64,000 nt of DNA from the NCBI RefSeq assembly GCF_964642095.1, contig NZ_OZ209244.1, positions 2,294,001-2,358,000 of the forward strand, written 5' to 3'. Below are positions 22,854 to 31,156 of this stretch, piece by piece (position 1 is the stretch's first letter; every line of letters starts with the position of its first letter). Origin of the DNA: Fretibacterium fastidiosum (GTDB lineage Bacteria; Synergistota; Synergistia; Synergistales; Aminobacteriaceae). A program made the position numbers and the translations under genes. Under the pieces are notes generated by a model. It made no database searches. It was not told the DNA's origin and saw only the letters and a program-made list of their open reading frames with translations.

Positions 22854-23735
22854 CTACAGGGAGCGCCAGTTCTTGAAGCCCTGCCCCAGCACCTCTGAGG
22901 CGTCGCAGATGGAGACGAAAGCGTGGGGGTCCTTCTCCTTGAGGAAGCGCTTGAGGTTCGCCACCTGGCGCGGCCCCAGGAGGGAGAGGAGCACCGGGCG
23001 GGGCTCGCCCGTGTAGACGCCCCGACCGTCGAGGCGGGTCACGCCCCGGCCCGTCGCCGTGATGAAGCGGCTGACCTCGTCCGGGATGCTGGTGATGATG
23101 AGCGCCTGCTTGCGCTTGTCGAAGTTCCGGGTCATGTTGTCCAGCATCACCCCGCAGATGTACACGCTCACCACGCCGTAGACCACCGGCTCAAGCCCCA
23201 CCACGCCCAGGGAGAGCGCCAGGATGACGACGTTGTAGATGATGGAGAACCGGCCCACCTCGAGGTCGTAGCGGCGGCGCAGGACCGCGGCCGCGATGTC
23301 GAAGCCCCCGCTGGAGCCCCCCACGTTGAACATGGCCCCCATGCTGACGCCCTTCAGGAAGCCCGAGATCACCGCCGCCATGAACTTGTCCTCCGTGATC
23401 AAGAACGGAAAGCGCGAGAAGACCGCGAGGAAGCCGGAGAACACGACGACGGAAAAGACCGTCAGAGCCAGAAAGTGCAGGCTCAGGTCCCTGCGTCCCC
23501 AATAGATCAGCATCAGGTTGACGCCGACGATCATCCAGTTGGGGGAGATACCGAAAAGGTAGTTCGTCAGCACGGCGATGCCGGGCACCCCGATGTCCGG
23601 AAAGCGATAGGGCAGCGTGCAGTACGCCACCGCGAAAGCGTAGACGACGTTCGCCAAGACCAGGACCACAAGGGCCCGCCATTCCCTGGCGCACAGATTC
23701 CGCAGGGAGCTCAGAGTTTCCTTCGCCATTTCCAT
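22854..23735 (-). CDS. YitT family membrane protein (DUF161 + DUF2179)
   Basis: This 293-residue protein has five or six membrane helices in the first ~200 residues. They include L-V-V-L-V-L-A-N-V-V-Y-A-F-A-V-A-Y and the conserved G-G-S-S-G-G-F-D-I motif of YitT proteins. The C-terminal ~80 residues are the soluble DUF2179 domain (F-D-K-R-K-Q-A-L-I-I-T-S, then G-V-T-R-L-D-G-R-G-V-Y-T-G). Family members are membrane proteins of uncertain transport function. AGGGAAAAG precedes the ATG. It lies 43 bases after dapF in the same direction. Confidence 0.9.
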   Translation of the reverse strand: MEMAKETLSSLRNLCAREWRALVVLVLANVVYAFAVAYCTLPYRFPDIGVPGIAVLTNYLFGISPNWMIVGVNLMLIYWGRRDLSLHFLALTVFSVVVFSGFLAVFSRFPFLITEDKFMAAVISGFLKGVSMGAMFNVGGSSGGFDIAAAVLRRRYDLEVGRFSIIYNVVILALSLGVVGLEPVVYGVVSVYICGVMLDNMTRNFDKRKQALIITSIPDEVSRFITATGRGVTRLDGRGVYTGEPRPVLLSLLGPRQVANLKRFLKEKDPHAFVSICDASEVLGQGFKNWRSL

Positions 23736-23778
23736 TCTTTTCCCTCGTATTCTCAGCGTATTTTTATGAAGTGCCGGG

Positions 23779-24633
23779 CTAAGCCGGGCGCCGGCAATCG
23801 GCCTCGAAGGCCTCCGGCAGGAGCCGGACCTCCGCGATCATCAGTGCCCCTCCCTCAAGCCTTGGCTGTACGACGTCCGTTTCGATCCACGTGAGGCTCA
23901 CGTCGTTCACGCCACCGGGGTTCACCACCCGGACCTCGTCCCCCACGACCCCCAGGAGGCGCCCCGCAATGGCGCTCGCCGCAGAACCCGTCCCGCAGGA
24001 GAGGGTGACGTCCTCCACGCCCCGTTCGTAGGTGACGACGTCGAGCGTCCCGGAGTCTTCCGACGAGAGGAGGGCGAAGTTCACGTTAGCCCCCACCGGG
24101 AAGAGGTCCTGCCGGCTGCGGAGCGCGCGTCCCAGCACAGCGTACTCGGCGATCGAGCGTCGGCGTTCCCGCTCAAAGATCACCGCGTGGGGCACGCCCA
24201 CCACAAGGAAGGCGTAGGTAAAGTCACAGCCTTCCACGGAGGCGTGGGCCTTCAGCACCGCCGACCCTGTGCTGACCGGAGCCAGGTCCAGGGCGACGCG
24301 GTTTCCCCTGACGACCGCATGGACGTCGCCTCCCCGCGTTTCAAAGGTCATCTCCCGTCCCACAATCCCCCGGTCGAAGGCGAAGCGCGCCGCGCAGCGG
24401 GCGCCGTTGCCGCACATCTCCCCCTCGGAGCCGTCCCGATTGAACAGGCGCATCCGAAACGCTGCGCGCTCCGAGGGTTCCAGCGCAAGGAGCCCATCTG
24501 CCCCCACGGACTCCCTGCGACGGCAGACGGCCCGCGCCGCACGAGCGAGGGCCGAAGCGTCCATCGCCAGCGACAGGTTGTCCACGACGAGAAAGTCGTT
24601 CCCGTTTCCGTTCATCTTCAGGCAATCAATCAT
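23779..24633 (-). CDS. dapF: Diaminopimelate epimerase
   Basis: This enzyme converts LL- to meso-diaminopimelate for lysine and for the wall peptide. It has 284 residues. M-N-G-N-G-N-D-F-L at the N-terminus, C-G-N-G-A-R-C-A with the first catalytic Cys, and L-S-C-G-T-G-S-A with the second are the hallmark motifs. The ATG at 24633 has GGAGGGAG upstream; the frame is open further but without signals. It supports meso-DAP peptidoglycan, matching the DAP-type MurE in this window. A good minus-strand promoter lies ~100 bases upstream. Confidence 0.96.
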   Translation of the reverse strand: MIDCLKMNGNGNDFLVVDNLSLAMDASALARAARAVCRRRESVGADGLLALEPSERAAFRMRLFNRDGSEGEMCGNGARCAARFAFDRGIVGREMTFETRGGDVHAVVRGNRVALDLAPVSTGSAVLKAHASVEGCDFTYAFLVVGVPHAVIFERERRRSIAEYAVLGRALRSRQDLFPVGANVNFALLSSEDSGTLDVVTYERGVEDVTLSCGTGSAASAIAGRLLGVVGDEVRVVNPGGVNDVSLTWIETDVVQPRLEGGALMIAEVRLLPEAFEADCRRPA

Positions 24634-24735
24634 TATTAGCTCCCTCCGAGCCGACGGCCGCAGGACGCCTGGCAAGCCCTGAGGATGCGTCGTCTTTTGC
24701 GGAAACTCCCCCTTTCGGAGCTCCTCAAATGCGGT

Positions 24736-24764
24736 ATAATAAATCAGTTGGACCTCTTTGCCAA
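24736..24764 (-). promoter_or_regulatory. Promoter for dapF and the downstream secA run
   Basis: On the minus strand TTGGCA (24764-24759) and TATTAT (24741-24736) are separated by exactly 17 bases, a near-consensus sigma-70-type promoter. Transcription would start near 24729, leaving a leader of ~95 bases before dapF. The same box reads TATAAT on the plus strand, but with no matching -35 for gyrB. Confidence 0.6.
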
Positions 24765-24888
24765 CGTCGCTTATCAAGTAATTTATCATAGCAGGCCCGC
24801 GGAAGAAAGTGCTGAGTAAAACTACACGACACGGCCCTTCCGCCAGGAGGACGCCCAGCCGCCTGCCGGTCGCGATTCAGGAGGGAAC

Positions 24889-26823
24889 ATGGACAACAGA
24901 ACGCAGGGGATGCAGAGCGCCATCAACGACTACAACGCCAACAAGATCAAGGTCCTTGAGGGGTTGGAGGCGGTGCGCAAGCGTCCGGGGATGTACATTG
25001 GCGATACGGGGCCCAGGGGGCTTCATCACCTGGTCAACGAGGTGGTCGACAACTCCATTGACGAGGCGATGGCCGGCTTCTGCACCCGAATCGACGTGAC
25101 CATCCACAAGGACGAGAGCGTTACCGTCCAGGACGACGGCCGCGGGATCCCGACGGACCCGCACCCCTCGAACGGACGGCCGACCTGCGAGGTCGTGCTG
25201 ACGCGCCTGCACGCCGGCGGTAAGTTTGAGCAGGGCGCCTACTCGGTGTCCGGGGGCCTTCACGGCGTGGGCGTTTCCGCTGTCAACGCCCTCTCGGAGT
25301 GGTTCGAGGTCACCATCGCGCGAAACGGCATGGAGCGCACCCAGCGCTTTGAGCGCGGCGTGCCCGTCACGGACCTCTCGGAGGGCGTGCCGGTCGACTG
25401 GCAGGGCACGAGGATTCACTACCTCCCCGACAAGGAGATCTTCGAGGACGTCCACCACTCCCTGGAGACCCTCAAGAGCCGCTTCATGGAACTGGCCTTC
25501 CTGAACGCCGGGGTCCGCATCTTCGTCACCGACGAGCGCAGCAGCGAGAGCCGGGAGTATCACTTCGAGGGGGGCGTCAGCGCCTTCGTTCAGTACCTGA
25601 ACCGAGACAGGACGACGCTCTTCGCTCCCCCGGTCGTCATATCGGGCGAGAGGAACGACATCAAGGTGGACATGGCCCTTCAGTACAACGACGAGTATCA
25701 GGAACGCATCCTCACCTACGCGAACCTGATCCACACGGTGGAGGGCGGAACGCACCTCATGGGCCTGCGCCAGGCGCTGACGCGAGCCCTCAACGAGGCG
25801 GCGCGCAGCGGAAAGCTCTTGAACGACAAGGAAGACAACCTCACGGGCGACGACCTGAAGGAGGGGCTGACCTGCGTCCTCTCCGTCAAGCTCGTGGAGC
25901 CTCAGTTCGAGGGACAGACCAAGACGAAGCTCGGCAACAGCGACGTGCGCGGCGCGGTGGACTCCGTCGTCTACGAGGGGCTCCTCTCCGTCATCGAGGA
26001 GCGACCCGACATCGTCCGCCCCATCGTGGACAAGGCGCTTCGGGCCCGCAGGGCGCGAGAGGCGGCCAAGAAGGCCAAGGAGCTGGTGCGCAAGGGCGCC
26101 ATGACCGGGATGAACCTTCCGGGCAAGCTGGCGGACTGCTCCTCCAAGACGCCGGAGAACTCGGAGATCTACATCGTCGAGGGGGACAGCGCCGGCGGCA
26201 GCGCCAAACAGGCGCGCGACCGCACCTTTCAGGCGATCCTGCCGCTGCGGGGCAAGATATTGAACGTCGAAAAGGCGCAGGAACACAAGATGCTTCAGAA
26301 CCGCGAGATCCAGACGATCATCACGGCGCTGGGGTGCGGCATTGGCACGGAGTTCAACGCGACTCGGCTCCGCTACCACAAGATCATCATCATGACCGAC
26401 GCCGACGTGGACGGCGCGCACATCAGCACGCTGCTCCTGACCTTCTTCTATCGCCACATGCCGGAGCTCCTGACGGAGGGGTACATCTACCTCGCCCAAC
26501 CGCCGCTCTACCGCGTGCAGAGGGGCAAGCAGGTCCACTACTGCTACACGGAGAAGGAGCTGCGCCAGCATGTGGACGGCGCGCCGGACCCCGACAAGGT
26601 GGGCGTGCAGCGCTACAAGGGACTCGGTGAGATGAATCCGGAGCAGCTTTGGATGACGACGATGGACCCCGCCAACCGCATCCTGAAGAAGGTGGAGCTG
26701 GACGACGACCTCCTGGCGGACGAGTACTTCGACATCCTGATGGGCGAGAGGGTGGAACCGCGCCGGGAGTTCATCACCACCAACGCTAACTCGGCCAAGA
26801 ACGTGGATCTCTACGCCGGTTGA
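24889..26823 (+). CDS. gyrB: DNA gyrase subunit B
   Basis: This 644-residue protein is the ATPase subunit of gyrase. The GHKL ATPase domain shows V-V-D-N-S-I-D-E-A, D-D-G-R-G-I-P and G-G-L-H-G-V-G-V-S. The TOPRIM domain shows E-G-D-S-A-G-G-S-A and D-A-D-V-D-G-A-H-I. It ends with G-E-R-V-E-P-R-R-E-F-I, normal for GyrB. AGGAGGG lies just before the ATG at 24889. It is monocistronic: divergent from dapF and closed by a very strong hairpin 20 bases after the stop. ParE is a distant alternative, but the K-R-P-G-M-Y-I-G start and length fit GyrB. Confidence 0.96.
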   Translation: MDNRTQGMQSAINDYNANKIKVLEGLEAVRKRPGMYIGDTGPRGLHHLVNEVVDNSIDEAMAGFCTRIDVTIHKDESVTVQDDGRGIPTDPHPSNGRPTCEVVLTRLHAGGKFEQGAYSVSGGLHGVGVSAVNALSEWFEVTIARNGMERTQRFERGVPVTDLSEGVPVDWQGTRIHYLPDKEIFEDVHHSLETLKSRFMELAFLNAGVRIFVTDERSSESREYHFEGGVSAFVQYLNRDRTTLFAPPVVISGERNDIKVDMALQYNDEYQERILTYANLIHTVEGGTHLMGLRQALTRALNEAARSGKLLNDKEDNLTGDDLKEGLTCVLSVKLVEPQFEGQTKTKLGNSDVRGAVDSVVYEGLLSVIEERPDIVRPIVDKALRARRAREAAKKAKELVRKGAMTGMNLPGKLADCSSKTPENSEIYIVEGDSAGGSAKQARDRTFQAILPLRGKILNVEKAQEHKMLQNREIQTIITALGCGIGTEFNATRLRYHKIIIMTDADVDGAHISTLLLTFFYRHMPELLTEGYIYLAQPPLYRVQRGKQVHYCYTEKELRQHVDGAPDPDKVGVQRYKGLGEMNPEQLWMTTMDPANRILKKVELDDDLLADEYFDILMGERVEPRREFITTNANSAKNVDLYAG

Positions 26824-26844
26824 CGCGCGAGGGTTTCACCTTAA

Positions 26845-26900
26845 GAGAAAAAGTGACGCGCTCCGGCGGATTCTTCCGCCGAGGCGCGTCACTTTTTCTC
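26845..26900. terminator. Strong bidirectional terminator between gyrB and the oxidoreductase gene
   Basis: GAGAAAAAGTGACGCG (26845-26860) pairs with CGCGTCACTTTTTCTC (26885-26900), with an inner TCCGGCGGA/TCCGCCGA stem. The flanking A- and T-tracts let it stop both gyrB (plus) and the gene ending at 26941 (minus). Confidence 0.85.
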
Positions 26901-26940
26901 CAGAATTTCAGCCGGGATCCGCGGCAGGAGTCGATGCCAC

Positions 26941-27909
26941 TCAGGCCGTCGCCCGCTCTCCGGACGCCGCCGGACCGTCGTGGATCTGCCTCAGCACCTC
27001 GATGGCGACCTCAAGGGCGCGCTTGCCATCCCGGATTCCCACCAGGGGTTGCCGCCTGTCCCGGACACAGCTGACGAAGTGGGCCAGCTCCAGCTTCAGC
27101 GGCTCGTTCTTGGGGAAGATCGGGCTCTCGAGGATCTCCATCTGTCCGTCGCTGCTGCTGACGCAGCGGTTGATCTGCACCGTCTGCGTCTCGTAGTTTA
27201 CCGTGATCTGGCGCTGGCGCTCCATGATCTCCAGCTGACGCAGTTTCTTCTCCGAGACGCGGCTGACCAGGATGTGAGCCACCACTCCATTCTCGAAGGT
27301 GATCTGAGCGTCCGCGATGTCCTCGTGCTCCGTAGAGACGCAGGCCCCCGCCGCCGCGATGCGGGCGATGGGGGACGGGACCAGGGAGAGGATGATGTCG
27401 ATGTCGTGGATCATCAGGTCCAGCACGACCCCCACGTCGTTGATTCGCGGCGAGAAGGGGCCGATGCGTTTGGACTCCAGGTAGATGGGCTTGTGGGCCG
27501 TCTGGGAGATGTAGCGAATCGCGCTGTTGAAGCGTTCGATGTGCCCCACCTGAAGCACCAGGTCCTTCTCCGCCGCCAGCCGCAGCAGGTCCTCTGCCTC
27601 CTCGGGGCGGGTCGTGACCGGCTTCTCGATCAGGACGTGAAGCCCCGCCTCCATCGCCCGTTTGGCGATCTCATAGTGCAGGCTCGTCGGAACCACGATG
27701 GATACGGCGTCCGGCGCCTGACGGTCGATGAGCTCCTCCAGGCTCCCGTACGCGGGGACGCCCAGGTGAGCGCCTATTGAGCGCGCCCGCTCCGGATCGT
27801 TGTCGGCGACCCCCACCAGGCGCGCGTCCAAAAGCTCCGTGTAGACCCTCGCGTGGTGCTGTCCCAGGTGCCCCACCCCAATGACGCCAAACCTCTTTAT
27901 CGATTCCAT
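26941..27909 (-). CDS. Gfo/Idh/MocA family NAD(P)-dependent oxidoreductase
   Basis: This 322-residue protein starts with a Rossmann fold (F-G-V-I-G-V-G-H-L-G). It has the family motif I-E-K-P-V-T (E-K-P with the catalytic Lys near 99) and G-H-I-E-R-F-N following. The C-terminal alpha/beta domain contains D-L-M-I-H-D-I-D with the conserved H-D pair. Family members oxidise sugar or nucleotide-sugar hydroxyls; the form with G-H-I-E-R-F-N is often linked to amino-sugar nucleotide metabolism in envelope gene neighbourhoods, but the substrate cannot be fixed here. It follows pgeF after a 166-base gap that holds only weak hairpins. Confidence 0.88.
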   Translation of the reverse strand: MESIKRFGVIGVGHLGQHHARVYTELLDARLVGVADNDPERARSIGAHLGVPAYGSLEELIDRQAPDAVSIVVPTSLHYEIAKRAMEAGLHVLIEKPVTTRPEEAEDLLRLAAEKDLVLQVGHIERFNSAIRYISQTAHKPIYLESKRIGPFSPRINDVGVVLDLMIHDIDIILSLVPSPIARIAAAGACVSTEHEDIADAQITFENGVVAHILVSRVSEKKLRQLEIMERQRQITVNYETQTVQINRCVSSSDGQMEILESPIFPKNEPLKLELAHFVSCVRDRRQPLVGIRDGKRALEVAIEVLRQIHDGPAASGERATA

Positions 27910-28075
27910 AACGTCACCTTCCAGCGAGATGCAAAGTCTTTGCGCCGTCGGCGTCCCTCGATGCGCGGCAGCTGCGTCGTCTCCCGTTTATCCTTATCCC
28001 CGCTTCGGCATCCTTTGTGGCACGCCGCCGCTCCCGAAAGCGAAATTTCTTCGCCCTCGTTTCGGGCGCTTCGGG

Positions 28076-28879
28076 TCAGAGCAGCCGGAGGTGCAGGAAC
28101 ATCCGGTCCTCGCGGTCCCCTCCGCGGTAGGAGTAGCAGCGTCCGTCGGAGGCCGTATCCATCCCCGCGACGTGAATTCGCTCCTCAGGGACCCCGCACT
28201 CCGCCAGCTGCCTTCGGATCTCGCCCGCGATATCGAAATAGAAGCTCTGTCCGACCCTCTCGACGTTGTCCGGATGGAAGGTGTTGAGCCCGCGCTGCGT
28301 CCACTCCTCAAGCGTTCGGGGGTAGCTCCTGCCGGCGATGCAGGGACCGATCCACGCGGAGGCGGAGGCCGTCGCTCCCCGCCCCATCGAACGCTCGACC
28401 TCCAGAAGGCCCGATCGCGCGATGTTCTGGACCGTGCCCTTGTAGCCCGAATGGAGGATCAGCGCCCATGGGCCGTGCCGCCGCGCCCACTCCTCCGAAG
28501 GGAGCAGGAGGACCGGGGCGCAGTCCGCGAAGCGCAGGGAGGCGTCGAGGTCGCTGCGCGTCAGCAGGACGCCGTCCGCCTCCACATGCGCCGGGAGGGC
28601 GGCCTCAGGATCGGCCTTCAGAATTCGGACCCCATGCACCTGACGGGGGGCGACCAGGGGCCGCCCCTCGTCGAGGAAGTCCGGCGCGAGGCGGTCGCGG
28701 ATCGCCGCGGCGCGCCCTTCCGTTCCCGCGAGCAGCGGGCCGCGCATAAAGAGGCGGGCGGAGGCGAAGGACCGGGCCGGCAGGAACTCCAGGACGTTCT
28801 GACCTCGCGGAAGGCACAGCCGAAAGTGCTCCCGGTCGGCTACGCGCTCCTCAAACACGGCGGGGCCCTCCACTCTCAA
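28076..28879 (-). CDS. pgeF: Laccase-domain protein PgeF (peptidoglycan editing / purine nucleoside phosphorylase-like)
   Basis: This 267-residue protein belongs to the DUF152/YfiH/YlmD family. The zinc-binding motifs are all visible: R-Q-V-H-G, F-A-D-C-A-P-V-L-L, H-S-G-Y-K-G and I-G-P-C-I. E. coli PgeF removes wrongly built UDP-MurNAc-L-Ser; other members act on adenosine and inosine. Its place directly after folC and within the wall and division run agrees with the wall-editing role. The start overlaps the folC end by 29 bases. Confidence 0.9.
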   Translation of the reverse strand: MRVEGPAVFEERVADREHFRLCLPRGQNVLEFLPARSFASARLFMRGPLLAGTEGRAAAIRDRLAPDFLDEGRPLVAPRQVHGVRILKADPEAALPAHVEADGVLLTRSDLDASLRFADCAPVLLLPSEEWARRHGPWALILHSGYKGTVQNIARSGLLEVERSMGRGATASASAWIGPCIAGRSYPRTLEEWTQRGLNTFHPDNVERVGQSFYFDIAGEIRRQLAECGVPEERIHVAGMDTASDGRCYSYRGGDREDRMFLHLRLL

Positions 28880-30200
28880 GCGCTTCCCGCAGCCTGGGCC
28901 GCACCCACCCGATCAGGTAGAGGCTGCCGCAGACGAGCACGACCTCGTTCTCCCGACGGGCCAGCAGCGCCGCCTCCAGAGGCGAGGCGAAGGACCGAGG
29001 CTCATTGCGCCAGGGAAATCCCGCCGCTGTGCTCAGCAGGTCCTGAGCCGGGAGGCACCGCTCCATGTCCGGCACCTCCGTGGCGTAGAGGGCGGGGGAC
29101 AGCGCGCCGAGGAACGAGAGGCACCCCCGATAGTCCTTGTCCCGCATCGCGGCGTAAACCACGCCAAGCCTCTTGCCCCTCCAGAGCTCACGGACGCTCT
29201 CGACGAGCTTCTTCACCCCGTCCAGGTTGTGTCCTCCGTCCAGGACGACCGTCGGGTCGTGGGCGATGACCTCGAGACGTCCGGGCCAGCGGGCCTCCGC
29301 AATCCCCAGCAAAATACTCTGCTCCGTCAACCCCGGGAACCTGTCCCGAACCTGAGCGAGGGCCAGGAGCGCCAGCGAGGCGTTGGACAGCTGATAGCGC
29401 CCCGGCAGGCGGGTGCGAACGCGATCGAGGTCGAGGAGCGGGGAGCGAAAGTCGAAGGTGCAGCCCGACTCGTCCATCAGGACGTCCTCCAGCCGAACCT
29501 CCTCGGAGACGACGTGGGGCAGCGCGCCCGCTCTCCCGCAGAAGGACTTGAAGAGGGGGACCAGCGCCGGGTTGTCGCCCAGGAAACAGGCCGGAACGCC
29601 GGGCCTCACCACGGCGAACTTCTCCCCTGCGATCGCCTCCAGCGTGTCCCCCAGAAACTCCATGTGGTCCATCGAGATGGAGGTCACGACGGAACACGCG
29701 ACCCGGCCCAACAGGTTCGTCGCGTCCAGCCGACCGCCCAGTCCCGCCTCGACGACCCCCACCTGCGCCCCCTCCCGCTCGGCCAGCAGGAAGGCCGCCG
29801 CCGTCACCAGTTCAAAGTAGGAGGGAGGGTCCTTCGCCAGAAGCCCGTCCTCCCGCACCGGCGCAACCGCATCCCTCACGGCGGCCAGCCACTTTTCCCC
29901 CGCAAGCGGCTCTCCGTCGATCCATAGGCGCTCCGCGGGGCTCTCCAGGTGGGGGCTGCTGTAGAAGGCGGTCCTGCAGCCCGCGGCTCGCAGCGCCGAC
30001 GCCAGGAACGCGCAGGTGGACCCCTTCCCGTTGGTGCCCACGACGTGCAGGGCCGGCCATCGGTCCTGCGGGCTGCCCAGGAGACGGAGCAATCGCCCGA
30101 TCCGCTCCAGGCCGGGTCGGATACCCTGAGAGGCCGCCCCGTTCAAAGTTCGCTCCATCTCCGCAAACGCTGCGGCATCTGAAGGGTTCACACGATTCAT
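28851..30200 (-). CDS. folC: Folylpolyglutamate synthase / dihydrofolate synthase
   Basis: This 449-residue Mur-ligase-fold enzyme adds glutamate to folates. It shows the ATP-binding G-T-N-G-K-G-S-T near residue 50, the metal-binding S-S-P-H-L, E-A-G-L-G-G-R-L-D-A-T-N, and V-L-D-G-G-H-N. I chose the ATG at 30200 because it has GAGGG upstream and gives the usual N-terminus; the open frame extends 104 codons further with no relation to the family. It lies downstream of the SPOR gene, after a terminator. Confidence 0.93.
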   Translation of the reverse strand: MNRVNPSDAAAFAEMERTLNGAASQGIRPGLERIGRLLRLLGSPQDRWPALHVVGTNGKGSTCAFLASALRAAGCRTAFYSSPHLESPAERLWIDGEPLAGEKWLAAVRDAVAPVREDGLLAKDPPSYFELVTAAAFLLAEREGAQVGVVEAGLGGRLDATNLLGRVACSVVTSISMDHMEFLGDTLEAIAGEKFAVVRPGVPACFLGDNPALVPLFKSFCGRAGALPHVVSEEVRLEDVLMDESGCTFDFRSPLLDLDRVRTRLPGRYQLSNASLALLALAQVRDRFPGLTEQSILLGIAEARWPGRLEVIAHDPTVVLDGGHNLDGVKKLVESVRELWRGKRLGVVYAAMRDKDYRGCLSFLGALSPALYATEVPDMERCLPAQDLLSTAAGFPWRNEPRSFASPLEAALLARRENEVVLVCGSLYLIGWVRPRLREALESGGPRRV

Positions 30201-30237
30201 CGGACCATTCCCTCGCTTTTTGAAAAAGGACCTCCAA

Positions 30238-30270
30238 CAAAAAAAGCTCCGGGGCTTCCATCCCCGGAGC
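30238..30270 (-). terminator. Rho-independent terminator after the SPOR-domain gene
   Basis: On the minus strand GCTCCGGGG (30270-30262) pairs with CCCCGGAGC (30254-30246), followed immediately by a run of seven T. It lies between the SPOR gene (stop at 30290) and folC (start 30200), marking the likely end of the main division operon transcript. Confidence 0.85.
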
Positions 30271-30289
30271 AAGGCTGAGGCATCGCAAA

Positions 30290-31141
30290 CTAACGTTGAG
30301 CCGGCGGGATGGCGTAGCTCTGTGGAAACCCCAGTTTCTTGAGCTGAAGGATAGCCACCTCCGCAGATCGCTTTGTACTTCCGGCCTGCACCCAAACCTT
30401 GTGAAACTTCGGGCTGGAGAACACCGTCGCCCTGTATCCGGCCTTCGTCAGTGTGGCTACGGTCTCCTGCGCCATTCCCTTCGAGGAAAAGGCTCCCACT
30501 TGAACGCGCCACACGGCCGTTCCCTGCTGAGCGGGCTTCTGAGGTGCGGGGGGCTGGGGCTTCGGCTTTTGCTGCGGAGCCGGCTTGGGCTGCTGGGGCT
30601 TTGCAGGCTCGGCATTGGCCTTCTTCTGCACCTGAGGGGGCGGAGCCTCCTTCTGTTTCACCGGCTTCACCGGCGTGCGGTCCACCTTCACCATGCCCGT
30701 TCCCGCGTCCACGGAGGAAGATGTCGTCGGGATGGGCTGAGGGGTGGAGCGGGCAGTGGTGTCGCCGTAGGGGATGACCGTAACGTCGAGGGGCAGCGGG
30801 GTTTTGGGGCTGACGGACAACTCCGCTCCCCCGTCGGCGCTGCCCGCTCCGGTCCCCGCCGTGAGGCCGGCCTGCGGCACCTCTTCCATCGGCGGGACCT
30901 CGGCGTCGGCAGAAGGGGGCGTCCCTGCCAGGAGGTCCTCCGCCTGAGGGGGAAGGGCTCCGGAGGAAAAGGCCAGGCCATTGGCAAAGAAAAGTTTTCC
31001 GGCAACCACAAGAAGGCCGATCGCCACAACCCCGACGAACGGCAGTATGATGTCCCCGAAGGAGAGGATGAACCCCTTCTTCTTGATCTCCCTATGTCTC
31101 GATCGCCTCGTGATCCTTCTCTTCAACGGTGCTGCTCCCAT
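30290..31141 (-). CDS. SPOR-domain membrane protein
   Basis: This 283-residue protein has a basic cytoplasmic start (K-R-R-I-T-R-R-S-R-H), one membrane helix (I-I-L-P-F-V-G-V-V-A-I-G-L-L-V-V) and a long Pro/Gln/Lys-rich linker. The C-terminal SPOR domain covers residues ~205-280 (W-R-V-Q-V-G-A-F-S-S-K-G-M-A, then V-W-V-Q-A-G). SPOR domains bind denuded glycan at the septum, as in FtsN and DedD. Its place 15 bases after ftsZ supports a FtsN-like division role, which is inference. Confidence 0.9.
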   Translation of the reverse strand: MGAAPLKRRITRRSRHREIKKKGFILSFGDIILPFVGVVAIGLLVVAGKLFFANGLAFSSGALPPQAEDLLAGTPPSADAEVPPMEEVPQAGLTAGTGAGSADGGAELSVSPKTPLPLDVTVIPYGDTTARSTPQPIPTTSSSVDAGTGMVKVDRTPVKPVKQKEAPPPQVQKKANAEPAKPQQPKPAPQQKPKPQPPAPQKPAQQGTAVWRVQVGAFSSKGMAQETVATLTKAGYRATVFSSPKFHKVWVQAGSTKRSAEVAILQLKKLGFPQSYAIPPAQR

Positions 31142-31156
31142 TCCCTGCCCCTTCCG

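Noticed and set aside
24735..24740. TATAAT on the plus strand as a gyrB promoter
   Set aside because: No -35 lies at the right spacing on the plus strand, whereas the minus strand gives TTGGCA-17-TATTAT pointing at dapF. A gyrB promoter must exist but I could not place it.
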